Origin: Syngnathus acus
Taxonomy: Eukaryota > Chordata > Actinopteri > Syngnathiformes > Syngnathidae
Assembly (NCBI RefSeq): GCF_901709675.1
Contig: NC_051100.1
Coordinates: 992,001 to 1,056,000, forward strand
Reading direction: 5' to 3'
Length of the DNA: 64,000 nt
Positions 25,001 through 37,699 of this stretch are shown here, piece after piece. Position 1 is the first letter of the stretch; the number at the start of each line of letters is the position of its first letter. The notes under the pieces are model-generated. The model was not told the origin of the DNA. It saw nothing but the letters and a program-made list of their open reading frames with translations, and ran no database searches. Made by a program: the position numbers and the translations under genes.

Positions 25001-25552
25001 GATCATTATTGCACTCCATTTCAACGCACAACTTTCATAACATAACTTCAATCATCATCATATGGTTGAATATCTGAGTGACAGTCAAATTGAGCTTTTC
25101 ACAACAAACAACTTTAATCCGAAAAGTATTTTGCGTCATGCAATAAATCATCCAAGTGAAAAAAAGTAATAAAAGGGGCACCTACCGAAAAAAGTGACAG
25201 CAAAGCCCTCCAGCACACAAGCCCACCGGCCCAGGAAGAAATAACCTCTTGCATTTGTCAGGAAACTTATCAGTCCTCCTGTGAGGGACACTAGAAAGTC
25301 AGCTATAGCCAAATTGACTATGATGTAGTTGAGTGGCTGTCTGAGTTGTTTGAACTTGTATGTGGCAAACATGACGAGGAAGTTTTCGCTCAGCGACAGA
25401 AACGTGACCACAAACATGAGCAGCGCCAAAATGGTGAAGTTCCACGGGGCGATGTTCTTGATGGGTCCGGTGAACGGGTCATCATCGATCTGGTGCAGCT
25501 CAGCCGCCACAGTGTAGGACACCGCGTTTACGGACAGACTTAAAGCCTCCAT
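18834..25552 (-). CDS. valop: Vertebrate-ancient opsin, long form (five exons, complete)
   Basis: Family role: VA opsins are green/blue-sensitive, retinal-binding GPCRs of inner retina and deep brain in non-mammalian vertebrates. Exons (minus strand): 25552-25186, 22220-22010, 21911-21794, 21521-21288, 19073-18834, giving 389 residues and TGA. Seen: N-glycosylation sequon N38-F-T, seven hydrophobic segments, disulfide cysteines C112 and C189, counterion position E115, the ERF form of the DRY motif (136-138), retinal lysine K294 in FFSKTAAVYNP, and NPIIY at 300-304. The last exon (FRKCIIQLF onward, 79 residues) gives the long VAL-type tail. The start is the ATG at 25552; the open frame upstream begins with GTG and is not coding. 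All phases agree (1, 2, 0, 0). Odd point: the donor of exon 3 is AAG|gtcaca, a poor match at +3, +5 and +6. The gene runs opposite to cfap46 and nkx6.2. Confidence 0.93.
21288..21521 (-). CDS. valop: valop exon 4: TM6-TM7 with retinal lysine
   Basis: Begins after ctgtag with VSHGRLATARKPERQ, contains AWTPYAV of TM6, K294 and NPIIY, and ends MNRQ|gtaata in phase 0. Read-through would add VIFPLITEA and stop, resembling the short VA isoforms reported in fish. Confidence 0.93.
21794..21911 (-). CDS. valop: valop exon 3: TM5 and start of third intracellular loop
   Basis: Begins after aaccag with the W/Y split codon (YTSDINSHSY), spans TM5 and ends KLLRKLRK. The donor is AAG|gtcaca. Read-through would add VTKCFPLQ and run to a stop near 21719. 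Confidence 0.88.
22010..22220 (-). CDS. valop: valop exon 2: TM3-TM4 and second extracellular loop
   Basis: Begins after gtcccag with IVALWSLAVLSFERFFVICR and ends in KIGTTCEPDW at a TG|gtgaga donor (phase 2). It contains the ERF motif and the loop cysteine C189. Confidence 0.93.
22221..25185 (-). other. valop intron 1 (about 3 kb)
   Basis: AT-rich sequence of low coding potential. I see no gene, no full-length transposon and no RNA gene in it. Confidence 0.7.
25186..25552 (-). CDS. valop: valop exon 1: N-terminus, TM1-TM2, start of TM3
   Basis: Starts MEALSLSVNAV. It carries sequon N38, TM1 with N57, the loop KQLRQPLNY, TM2 (NLAIADFLV), C112 and counterion E115 in ACVLEGFAV. It ends in phase 1 at TTTTTCG|gtaggt, a good donor. 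Confidence 0.93.
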
Positions 25553-25887
25553 AGTCCATGACCACCGTGCACGCACGCTACTTGCAAATCCGGATTTGGG
25601 TCATATTTGCAACTTTAAGTCAAACGCGCTCAGTGCGTGCCGCAACCCTCTTCTTAGAAACTTTACGCGCTGATATCCCTGCAGTCTGAAATGCATCTTA
25701 AAGCCGTGGTGGGAAAGGAAAAAAGGAAATTGAAAAAAAGTGCAAGATGTTTAGGAAGGGGAAAACGTGAGCGCAGAGCTGCCGGGAGGGCGACGTGCGC
25801 AGTGGACGCACGCTTCACAGGCTGGTTGCAGGGAGCAAGAGCAGCAGTGAGCGCAGAGCTCCCGTCTTGGGGTGTCATTTATAGGCT

Positions 25888-25987
25888 GCTGATGATGATG
25901 ATGCTGCTGCTGCTGCGGCTGATGCTGATGCTGATGCTGCTCGTGCAGCTGATGATGATGATGATGTTGAAGATGATGATGATGTTG
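25888..25987 (+). repeat. Compound GAT/GCT trinucleotide repeat upstream of valop
   Basis: About 100 bases of interrupted GAT, GCT and GAA triplets, beginning 330 bases upstream of the opsin start codon, hence in its promoter or 5' UTR on the minus strand. A short open frame across it (MMMMLLLL type) is a by-product of the repeat. Confidence 0.9.
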
Positions 25988-26099
25988 GCGAGCGCACAGT
26001 CATTCTCCTCCAAATGCCAGCGATCCTCTCATTCTTCATCATTACCAACAACCACCAAGAAGATTTAAGGATTTTTCACTAGTGACATGGCTTGTTCAT

Positions 26100-29000
26100 T
26101 TACTCGTGGCGTCACGAGCTTTATTTTGGTATTTTAGGTATAGGCTATATTCATGAATGTGCTTCCCATAAATAAAAAAAACTAAATAAGAAAATAGACC
26201 AATAAAATAAACAAATACAATAAACAAATAAATAAAAGATTAAATACATAAATAAACATTTAGAAATAAATCGCCTGTGTAGAATGACAGGACACTCGCT
26301 CTCGGTAAGGTTTGTGCGCGTGGGTTTATCTCTCGGGGGTTCATGCATGACCGGGTCACGCACGATCGAGTAAAGAAGGCACTCTCCTAGTGGTGGCGAT
26401 CTTACTGTAATTAGCATGTGCATATCTCCTGCACACATTCCAGTGAGTCACTTATGCTTCTTCTGCCATGTAGATGGCTCACCTCTCCTGTGCTGAACTT
26501 GCCGCTTTGATTGTTCAAGAACTACAATGGCCGTGTTCATTTCTCACTGCGCCAGTCTGCTCTTCACACTACATCCTAGACTTGTGCTGGGCCCAACAAG
26601 TTGATCCTACGTCAAGTCTGGCAACAGTCAGAACTTCAGGTCACTTATCTGTTGTTCATCAGAGTCACCCCGCCCAATAAGAATTTGCCCAGCTTTGACA
26701 GGGAACAGGTTTAACATTTACGATATGTCAGCCAGACTATTTTCCGAGCAGCTCAGGGAGGAATAATTACTCTTCACACATCCCACCCAAGGGGATAATC
26801 ACTCCGTTTAATCTTATAGCAAAGTCGACAGAGAAACGGTTGACTAATGCTAATCCAGGAAAATGCTCCAATTTGGTCTGATTGATTCAACAAGGTTGAA
26901 TATTTTTGCATGCCACACTGACCTTCGAAATACATAGTCGTTGAAAAGCATTTATGTTATGAGCCACTTGACGAAACAATGTTTTTTTACGATGATGATG
27001 ATACACATATTCCAAATGTTTGCTAATCTTGCATACACTTTCTGAAGGTCACAAAACTCAACTTTTTATGATTATTATTTTTCTCCTTGTAGAGGTGAAT
27101 CAAAGTACGATTGTCTACAGTGTCGCTCGACCCTTGGTCTTGTTCGTTGCGGTGGAAACCAACTTGTCACACATCAGTGAACCTGTCCTAAATGAGGATT
27201 TATTGTCTATTCTGTCTCGCCAGACCTCAGTATGACTGACTGACTTTGTTTGGCAGGCTTGGAAAGCAACAGTGCCAAGTCCAACCTTGTGAGTGGGTCA
27301 AGAAGAGTCACAAGACCACATCCAATTAGTTACACTCCAAACTCTCTAATCAGACCTTTTTCACACTGTGCAATGGAAATATGCTCCATCAGCACCCCAT
27401 TTTAAGCATTGAAATGATTTCCAAAAGTAGCTCTATTACACGAATAATACATAAGTGTGGAAAAAAAAATGCCTGTGTCTGTTTTTTAACTCATTCAGTG
27501 CCATTGACAGTCAAAGATATTAACTGGGTTGGCAGTGAACGGGTTAATGCCACTGATGTTTGTCTGTGAATAGCCAGCACAAGGCAATCTTATCGCCCTC
27601 CGTCATTGCATGATACTGAACTACAAGTAGGGCAGTGACCTGTGGAATTGGCTGCTCTTACCATTACAGGATCCAATAGAAGACCACTGGGAGGAAAACA
27701 TCATTCAAGTTTGTATACAGTTATATTTGGTATTGGCTTCTGTCATGTTCAAAGCTGCAAGAGGTGCACTAATGCATAGCAGATGCAGATACATAAATAT
27801 GTATTGATGTGGCAAATTGAAATACATATGGCATGCATGAAATTCAATTCATCACAACATCAGTGCCTCTGGATTTTATTGATTTTTTTTTGTTGACAGC
27901 CTTCTTACCATTTCTCTTCTTTATCACACCGATTTGGCATTTTTCAACATTTCCCCCTAATTCTTTAAAAAATCATTTTATTTTGCAGAATGGCAGAATT
28001 GGTGAAGTGACATGATTGTTGCCCCTCACGACAAGGTTTGTATTTAACCTTGAAGTAAATAGCCCAAAAGAATTTCTGCCACGATAAAGGATCAAATATG
28101 TACGTAGAAAAACAAAACACCCCTTGTTGTTTGCGCACTTTGCATGAGTGCAGGTTGGTTCACTTGACCCCTCTCCTCTCCCGGCGGCCTGATGAGCCTT
28201 GTTTATGTTGTGTCCATGCTGGAAAGCGAAAAGTTCAGCAAAAGCCTGCAGGTATGTCCTATGACTTAATTAGATGAGTTCAGCTATTTTTGCTCTGCTG
28301 CTTGTATAAAACAAATATTGCAATGGATTCGACTAAGCATGCTTTCTAAAGCCTCACCTTACTTTGTTATTTTTGGAATAAAACAGGATTTGGCCTTATT
28401 TGAAAAAATGTCTTGACATTAAAACTGACCTCTGTGTTAGAAGTAAGATAAGTAACCGAAAGTCCGCTCTTTGCACTTTGTGCAACACGGCGAGATGCCA
28501 CCAAAACATCCTGCTCCTTCTAAGGCTCCATGTGCGGAGGTGTCATTGTGCTCGGCCACCAGCTGATGACTCGTTTGCTTAACAGCAAACAACAGCGCGA
28601 TGGAAAATTTCAACTCCGATCCAACAGGCAGGCAGAGAAAGCAGAGTGGTAAACTTGTCAAAATGATGCAGAGAAAGGTCCAGATCGCTGTTCTGACAGC
28701 ACGGCAGACAGTTTGCTGTTCAACCGGAGCTGCAGTAAGACTTTTCAATTTTGGGGGGGGGAATTTTTCTTTTGACTGCACCAAATTGCCGACCGACCAA
28801 ACTGCAGCTAGTCACTTTTGATATGTTTCAAATTTGAGAGCGTATAAATGTATGATGAAGTCAAAGATTTATAAATGACTAATGGGAGTTAATTGACTAC
28901 TGTCAAATTCAAATGATATATGAATTCATATTCCACAAACAGTATGAATAAGAATGCCATGTTTAGATTTGGCTCATTTAGTGTATCTTTACTGTGTTTT

Positions 29001-32000
29001 GTGAAAAGTCTAAAGCCATTGTACGGTTTGTCTTTTTAGGTTATATTGCAAAATATTGCATCCTTTCTGTTCATGCATTCTAATGTGCACGTATTTACTG
29101 ACAATCAACTCTTTGTACACCATATATCCATTTGACAAGTGACCTTACAAGTGTGGCGGGTGACACATACTTGATTTTGCTTACTGATGCTAAACATGTT
29201 GCTGTGTTTTCAATCGTCAGCCCAGAACGTAGTATGTACGTCATGTACCGTGTCTGAGTGAAGCTTTGCGACTTCGTGGAAGCACATTATCATATGAAAG
29301 CACCACATGAAAGGGACTAATGTTCAGAGAGAGAGAGAGAGACAGAGACACAGAGAGAATATAGACTTAAATGTTCTCAAGAGACTGTAGAAAGCCTTCC
29401 CAGAGACGAAAAGGAAAGCAGCTCCATATTTTGCGTTGAATGCCACGGTGAAACAATTGGCTGCCATAAATAGTATGGGTGATCACAAATGCATTTGAAA
29501 CGGTCCACATCAGTCCAGTGTTACCTCTTGGACACGTGAATAAATGCGATGCGCCCAATGTGTTTCCTCCAGTGTACGGCTGTCACAAAGAGGTCACGCT
29601 AATTCATTCTTTGTGACATGACAATCAAGTGGATCAATAGTCCCCAGCAGCTCAAGCAGATGACCTCTGCTATTCTTGCTTTTCCAAGAACGCAGCTGGA
29701 AAACCAAGTTTTGAGCAATGACTTAGTTAAAGCTGTTGTCTTGATTACTCTTGAGGCTCCGCTGGATGGTTCGCTCAGTGACCACCAGGGAATTGTATTA
29801 CCTACCCACAAAGTGATTGCACACAAATAAATCCCCTGAGGCTTACCTTCTGTAAAAGGGGGGACGCGTGCCACCAACACTATATCATCATGTTTGGAAT
29901 CGATCCTTCATGTTTACCCGTCCGTGTTGAATGCCGCAATAAAAAGCCCTGAGTTGACAGGATCTGTATAATTGCAGGCAGGTCACCTATGTACATCTGC
30001 AGATCAGCTCTTACGCATTTGAAATTTCTACAGTTGTATAAAAGATCAGCAGTGGTGCATTTGTGCTATAAATAAAAGGATGCGCGCAGTTTTAATCTTC
30101 CAGCGAAATGATTCAAACAGTATCCAAGTACAGTACACTGTCCCTCTCTGTCCTTCTCGTGTTTTAGCAAAAGAAGTATATCTGGCCGTCTACGACGACC
30201 ACGTCCAAAACTCCTGTCAAATGATTCATGGTGTGCATTTCGAGGGCACAAAAGGTGGGAAAACTCTTCAAAGTAGCAATGGTGACATGAGTAACGTTTG
30301 CTTTATTATGACCTCATCAATCACTGAAACAGAACGACTCCGCTAGAAGTAGCTGAATTTATCCTCATCAGTGAAGAACGTTTGAATGGATTTCTTTGAG
30401 CTGTTGGTGTTCTGCCTTATGATCATTCCTCTGTGTGTTTCTTTCTCTTGAGGCATTCCTTCTCTTTATGATGTGAAATAATAAGTACATTAGACATTTT
30501 TGTTTGTTTTTTCCAACATTGGTTAATGCAAACGCTTGCAAATCCCTTTCATAGAAACCAGACTGGGTGTTACCATGGCGACACTAGCTTGTTTTGTATC
30601 CCAAACCATGGAAGAACTTTTCAAAGCAATTCATGTAACATGGTGAAACATATTATAAGAACGTAATATCGAAAAAAGGTGGAATTTGACTTGAAGACTT
30701 TCCATGATGGTGTTTGTTTCAACAGAGTGGGAGGGAACTTTATCATATGTCACCCAAATATTTGCTTGATGTCTAGTCCTTCGTCTGATGCTGCTGACTT
30801 TGAAGCAACACCTGCTATGTTTGTAGGCCCCTGGTATGTGGAGCTGAGATGACCTATAAGAAAGTGTCAAGATCATTTCTATACCTCCAACCTCAGCTAA
30901 TTTGGGTCTTTGAGAGATCAAACGGCCGTAGTTCTGACTGTGCGTCTCGCTGAGGTCATTTATGCTGTGGGCTGTTTAGATGACACTCACTCCGGGACCT
31001 TTCTTCATATGCCAGTCGTTCCAGTGACATTACACTTTGCTTTCTGCCAGTTCATTTGCTTTCCCTCTTATCTGCCACATGAGAGGACCAGACAACCCCC
31101 TCCCATCAGGAGACAAATGAAAAGTGTCAGCGCTTTTTTTTTTTTTTTTCCAGGAAGACGCAAGCTTGGGAAATGGACTGGCATTTATCGCCCATCAGTT
31201 GATTGGTCAAGCTGAAAGGCTGCGAGCGAGTCTTCGGGCCGCTGAATACAATCTGATTTTGCCACACGCGCACACCTAGACAACAGGCTTCAATAGATGT
31301 ATATGCGCAACCTTAACCTCTTCATTAATATCACGAATAAAAGTAGCAAATTGTTCCGTCTATTCTTGAACTCATTTTTATTCCAATCTACTAATGTCAG
31401 ATTTGCCAGGATGTATTTTGTTGAATGGTCAACACAATTCTCTCAAGTCTTTACCCCGTATCTAGTTATCTTAATAACCTATGTAAATGCTAATTAGGCT
31501 TTTGTATTCGTCAGAAGGCTCACCGCGTGCACAATGCATTATTATTCCATAATGGGCAAATCGTATAAACAAATGGCAACAGTGTGAAACTGTCGATGAA
31601 CCTCTTCCTGCCGTGTTGGATAGTGCAACCTAGTGCCATGTTGAACACTCCACCTTTTCAAATGTGGGCCTGTCTATGTCTGCTCGTGACATAACCTCAA
31701 GCACTTCATACATGGTTGCATTCCAATAGTTTGTCGTGCACGGTAGAAATCCCCAGCCGCAAACAAGTGTCACTACCGCGCTAGACGGTAAAGTGAAAGA
31801 AGAAGAAAAAAAAAGTGTAACCGTAACTTCATGTCGACAATAGATGAAGCACCTATTTACAAAAATGGTCATGCATCTTTCTGGCGCTTCACTCACTCTC
31901 ATCCCAGTTCACCCATAAAACATAACAGACAAAGAGGCTCAAATGAACCACCAATATAGAAATGTTTATAAAACTGTGAGATCATAATAGTAATAATAAG

Positions 32001-34536
32001 AAGAATTCATCTATTGATTACACACCAAGAACAAGACAAATTCTTGTTCCAAAAACACAATAGTATTTCATCCCAATGCAGTGTTTACGTCAATGGGAAC
32101 ACATTAAAAAGGCATTTTGACTCAACTTCCATTATAAAAGGTCAAAAATGATCACAAGAGGACTGATTAATTTGTCATTGGCAATTTTCAGTTGTGACCA
32201 TGCTGGTGATAGATTCTTGGCTGAAAACACACATGAGTTCAACATTACAGTGAGAGGGAAAGAGTGTCATTACGGTGATGTAGATGTGTTGCTATTTGAG
32301 CGGCGCCCGAGGTGAAGACTGTTATGAGCAGCTGGCCGCCTGTTGAGACCTTCAGCAAAACCTAGTCTGGATGCCCTTGATGCATGTCTTAGGCCGCAGA
32401 CACGTCCAAAAAGTCACCAAGATTCAATTGCGCCCCCCTTAACCCGCCCTACTGCTGCATATAGGCTGAATATGTGTGCTCATGCTTCATTGATGTCAAT
32501 GCAATGTACAAGTAAGCATATGGTGGGTGCACCTTGCACTAATGGAGTGAGGCTGGGGTCAAAAGGTTTGTACTTGAAAATTCATGGGTATTGAAATTTT
32601 TCACATCAAATTGTCAATTTTGCCAAAGGCTTAAAATGGGCCTTATTGTGGCCATAAGGTTGCACAATTGATCAAGAAGGTGGCGTCATAAGTGTGTGTG
32701 TGTGCATGAGTAGACTTCTTTACACACACACACCTTCAAGCTAGCTTGTATCGCAGCATCAGCAACGATCTACGTGGTGCAGATAGATAGATACTGTCCC
32801 TGTCAAATAAAAATTTAAAAAAGAGAAAATTGTTTCATCGAGTGTTCGCAGCTCACGCAATTCTTCACCGATTTTTAAATTGCAAGGTCACAAGTTTATC
32901 CATGAATCCCCTAATGAGGCAAGTTGTACAGTTGAGATGAAAGATAAATCATGTCAAGATGGCTGCTTGAAAACTAGCTGGGGTAAGGAATGCGGGGGCT
33001 CAGACTGCCCGGCCGGCCAGGCGCAGCTGTTTGCCCGAAGACGCGACAAGGCGGGGGGAAAGATTCTGCCAGCATACTGTGTCACCTCCAACCCAGCACC
33101 CAGCACCCCTCCCTCCCTCCCTCCCTCTGTGCCCACATGGGGACTGGACACATATGAGGTCTGATTATATGGCAATTACACAGCATGGCCCACTTTGATC
33201 ACTTCATGTTGGATATGGTCATCCTACGAGTTTTTTTTGTTTTTTTTTAGGGCATTATTTGCTGGTATGTTTTCTTAAAAAAATTTGTTTACTTTCCATA
33301 ATATTCAATTCCAAATACTATGTCAGACTCCATTACAGTTAGTTGAAACTGTTAGACATTTAGAAATATATTTCTACTCTTCAACATAAGAACGAACAAA
33401 ACGTGACTTCCAAAAAAATAAGAGCAAGTATAATCTCCATGGCAGCTTTATGATGTATTTTTCCTTTGAATGCTGACTTAAATGTGTCATGTATAAATGG
33501 ATGGATTGGAGAGTGAGCAGGTTCGTGAGTTGAAGAGAGCAGCTTGAAGGTTGATGAGGCAGTCAAGTGGACATCCTCTCCAACAGGAGTCACCAACCTT
33601 TTGAAAAATGAAAGCTACACTACTACTTGGCCAGTGATTAATGCAGACGTTACTTATAAAATAACAAATAATAAATAAATCAATAAAATATTCTTAATGT
33701 TGTCCTGGGCCAATCAAGTCATTTTCAACTGGGTGGAAAAGATCATTTTTGTTTTATTTTCTTCATTTTTAAAGGTGACCATTTAAGATGTTAATTTCGT
33801 AAGTGCATTTCTTTTTTTTTAAAGAAGGGATATAATATATTTAGAGAGGCTTTTTCAGATAACACCATGTTAGAGCTTAGAGAACATCTTGATTTTTCAC
33901 CTGATTTGATATGAGCCTAATTTTGCAGGCCTGTAAACAGCCAGAGTTTGATTGCTGAACCGTGGGGATGCAAACAACCCGTAATTCCTTCTTCCTTTTC
34001 TCTGAACACTCAACAGAGGCTCCAACTTGCTCTGGAGCGAATACAGGAAGTGAACCAATTTGTTTTTGACTCACACTAAGTCGCTTTAGATGTGCTGCAC
34101 TTGTGTGAGCAAAGATGCACAGAATTGCATGAACAGACATCAGCAACGCTTTTTTTCCGCTAATAAATTGAAATAAATGTGAGTGACAATCTTGTCATCC
34201 ATACTTGATCATATTCAGAGTGGTTGTCTCTTGCCAGGGTTCGGCTATAATGAGCATTGTTTGGCCGACTCCTCGCTGGAGTTTATGTGTTGACAGTGAT
34301 CCTCAAGCAGGGACATTCAGCCAGCCCATCCTCATGTGAATTCATGGGCCCGCCCGGACCAGTGTTAGTGACTCTTTCCTCTTGCTTCCAGCTCTCCTGG
34401 AGTGAGGCACTAAATGGGCCACAAGCAGCAGCCCCCAGGGGAGTGCTTACGCTCACCTGAATGACGACCTGAATCCAAATCCTGCCAATGTTTTATTGCA
34501 AAACGGATGTAACTGGCATTGTAATTGGGCATTTGA
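26100..34536. other. Intergenic DNA between valop and nkx6.2, left part
   Basis: AT-rich DNA with A-rich low-complexity sequence near 26161-26275, GA repeats near 29329-29356 and CCCT repeats at 33108-33127. No ORF has codon structure, splice context or recognisable similarity. Confidence 0.5.
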
Positions 34537-34562
34537 GGGGGGGGGGGGGGGGGGGGGGGGGG
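34537..34562. repeat. Homopolymer G run (26 bases) followed by purine-rich DNA
   Basis: Twenty-six consecutive G, then about 50 bases of GA-rich sequence (to about 34610), making a polypurine tract able to form unusual structures. Confidence 0.95.
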
Positions 34563-35254
34563 AGAGAAGGAGAGAAGCGAGGAAAGAGAGAAGAGAGAGA
34601 TGAGAGAAATCAATAGCGCTATTTTGTTGGTGTGTAAGGTTACAAATAAATGAGAACAATAAAGGAAGTGAAAAGACTCTTATAAAGGAGAAAAAAACAA
34701 ACTTTTTGGCATGGACTATATATTGTTAGTGCTTCAATTTGCTGACTTTTTCTATGTATAAACTAGGTCACTCATAACCTGAGGTTCCATTTTATCCTGC
34801 TTGAAACTTGAACATATGGTCAAGGTATGTGTCCCAACAAAATATACAGGTGAAAATATGCCATAACGCTAATAATCCCAAGGTTGTTGTTACAAATCTT
34901 TCCCTAATCCCCAGATTTGTGTGAGTCAACGTTTTCATTTCAACTCTGATATTAAAAGAGAATGAAGAGAGCATGCAAAACAATTTCTAAGTCCCCAAAC
35001 TAAAAAAAAACATTCTAATTAATATCACCTACAAAGATACAGCCCTCTAACAAAAGAGTGCTATTTTTTCAATAACAATGCATGTCAGATGGTCCAACAC
35101 TTCCATGTACACAGCTAAAACTAAACATATATGCAGCAAAATAATATTTGGTTACTAGCCTGCTGATAGAGGAGCCCAGGAAATTCCTGGCGCAATAATA
35201 CACTGATGTAAACCAATATCAGCCTTCTCTCACAGTCAGCGAGCTCAAGTGATT

Positions 35255-35572
35255 GGCCAGCTCAGTGGCCTAGTGGTAGAGTGTCCTCCCTGAGACTGGA
35301 AGGTTGTGGGTTCAAACCCCGGCCGGGTCATACCAAAGACTATAAAAATGGGACCCATTGCCTCCCTGCTTGGCACTCAGCATTAAGGGTTGGAATTGGG
35401 GGGGTTAGATCACCAACTGATTCCCGAGCGCGGCACCGCTGCTGCTCACTGCTCCCCTCTCCCCCAGGGGATGGATTAAAATCACACGGGGATGGGTTAA
35501 ATGCAGAGGACAAATTTCACCACACCCAGGTGTGTGTGTGACGATCATTGGGACTTTAATCTTTAATCTTTA
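35255..35572 (+). mobile_element. tRNA-derived SINE, near full length, copy 2 of 2
   Basis: The head contains RNA polymerase III promoter boxes: A box TGGCCTAGTGG at 35266-35276 and B box GGTTCAAACCC at 35309-35319. The tRNA-like head is followed by a conserved body (CACTCAGCATTAAGGGTTGG, CCCGAGCGCGGCACCGCTGC, CACACGGGGATGGGTT) and a CTTTAAT repeat tail. The second, 5'-truncated copy lies at 17254-17422. It is not a functional tRNA gene because no acceptor or anticodon stems of a complete tRNA follow. Confidence 0.88.
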
Positions 35573-36255
35573 TTAGGGATTAATGTCTTCATTCTTCTTT
35601 TTCTCAACACCTATTTGCAATGTCAAATTGTTTTGTTGCCTTCGTCAAGGCTCACTTAGTGGCCCCTTCAGCTCACGTAGCTAATTATCTGCCTTGCCTG
35701 CTCTCTTGTGGCGTTTTGCAATTGATATTTCCTTGCAATTCTAAGTGCCAATCAGAATCCAAGTCTTTTGCTACTTTGTGTTCTTTGTTGTCTTGAATTG
35801 CTTCGACTTTTATTTGAAAGTTTCTAAAGTAAGAAAGAAAGAATTGACATCTCACCAGCTGCTCTAATGAGGAATTGCATGAGAGAAAAGAAATGGTCAT
35901 AGATTATTGTGAGCAGTCTACATTGGTGGAGGTAGCATCCATTCCAAATCTCAATGGAGAATAATACTTTGAGAAATTCAAAAGGAGCTCAATAGAAGCC
36001 GGTTCTTGCCGAATCTCTCGACAGTAAATGAGTCTTAAATTGAAAGACTCATTCAAGGTCCTCACACATTTTCCCGACTTACTTATCCTTGGTCTGACTT
36101 GAAGCTGTCAATACTGGAATCACACTCCTCTTTGTCCTGCACATAGAATCAGCATCTTTTAAAAACACCTTCAGTCGGATCGTACTTCTCAGATGTAGTA
36201 ATGACTTCTGAGGAAAGGAGCACAACATTTTACGAAAATAGGCCTAGCATTAGCG

Positions 36256-36622
36256 TGTCACGGAGTGGAATGGAGCAGGGCGACCAAATGCAGCTTTGAC
36301 CTGGGAAAAGGGAATTGGAATGGAGCATGAAGGGAAACAGAGAGCAACAGGCAAATTAATAACATGACCGACAGACAGGTATGGCAAACAGAAAACAACC
36401 GAGTGAAAAACAGAAAGGCAGTAACAACGACAGACAAGAAATAACCCGACAGGAGGGACACGCAGACAGGACTTAAATACACCGCAGCTAACGAGAGGTA
36501 GGTGAGGGTGATCACTACACTGATTGTGAGGTGACACAGGAGGGGAAGGGAGGGGCGAGCACACAGACAAAAATGATGACCAAATGTACACACAAAGGAC
36601 CGACCGGGGACGAGTCGTGACA
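36256..36622. mobile_element. Interspersed repeat with TGTCACG/CGTGACA ends, copy 2 of 2
   Basis: The element starts TGTCACGG and ends CGTGACA, a perfect 7 bp inverted pair, and is 367 bp long. It is flanked by TAGCG and TAGCC, a near-perfect 5 bp target duplication. The left end and an internal CAGGACTTAAATACAC motif are shared with 7182-7590. TG...CA ends and a 5 bp duplication suit a solo LTR; the inverted 7-mer would also suit a MITE. Long minus-strand frames here are by-products of ACAG-rich sequence. Confidence 0.6.
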
Positions 36623-37699
36623 TAGCCACCTTTTTTGCAGAGTCTTTCAGGCCTGCGCTGGCTGTGTGAAACGTTCATCAAATTATAAAAAGTCTTCTGT
36701 TACATAATACGCTTTTGGGACTGATATAGGTTTACCTTGAACTCCAGCCACATTGCATGAATGGAGATGGAGCACAAGTCAGAGATGATTTTTTTCGTCA
36801 TTTAGGACATAATACAACCATGAGATGGATTCGATATATTGTGCTGTTGATTATAAAAGCCTTGTGATGAAAATGTCATGTTGGCCTACATTTGAACTGT
36901 TGGGAAAAAATGAGCCCGAGCCAAATGTAAACTAACCTGCTAACCTGTACACTGTTGTGTCGGGGTCAGCAACTTATTGTAATAATAGGAGGGATACAAA
37001 AGCTGCAATAGTTTGAAAGCAGAGAACAACGCCAGCCAAATCTACATCCCCTCCTTTGTCATTCATCTGACTTTAAGACTCTCACGCCTTCACTTGGCTC
37101 CCTCGACAGCAGACATCAACAGCGTCCCTGAAAAAGGCCTCTAAGAACCAAAAAAATGCTCAATATTTACAGGGAAAGGGAGGCAATTCAACTGGCGCCA
37201 GCTTCTGAGACCTTGGCGCTGCGTCGGAGGCTGCAGTGCCCTGGCGATGATGACCTTTGCGTGTCAAAGCAATCAATCAACCTGACCCTGTGGGTGCTCC
37301 AACTCTCCCAAACTGCCAGTCCGTACCCTTGATGGCAGCCTAACAGGAGACATTACATTAATCTCCGTGCTGACACTTATTACGCCGGTGTCACATACAC
37401 CGAGCAGAAGTTCAAACCTTCAACATGCTTAACTTTCATTTGATTTCAACACAGTTAACATTCGAAGGTAACCCTGCCTGTATTTCATCTTTAATTCAAG
37501 CGAAGGGCCATTCAATAAGGCCAGTTATCAAGCATTTATAGGCTTTGTGCAAACACTGTGACTCACCAAAAGGACACAGACATCATTTGTTAGAAATCAT
37601 TGACAAATGAACTTTCAGAATACTCTCAACTGTGATTTTTTCCCCAAAGCATTAGCATTTTAGTAAAAGGTTAATGTTTCATGATTGGCACATACTGTA

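Noticed and set aside
25553-25576. Eight-residue N-terminal extension of the opsin
   Set aside because: The frame is open, but its first codon is GTG, not ATG. The first ATG is at 25552 and gives an N-terminus of the expected VA-opsin type.
35255-35330. tRNA gene
   Set aside because: The A and B boxes are real, but the sequence runs on into a SINE body and lacks the complete cloverleaf; it is a SINE head.
36250-36681. 143- and 123-codon minus-strand ORFs
   Set aside because: They lie within the 36256-36622 repeat; composition is biased and no transposase or other domain is visible.
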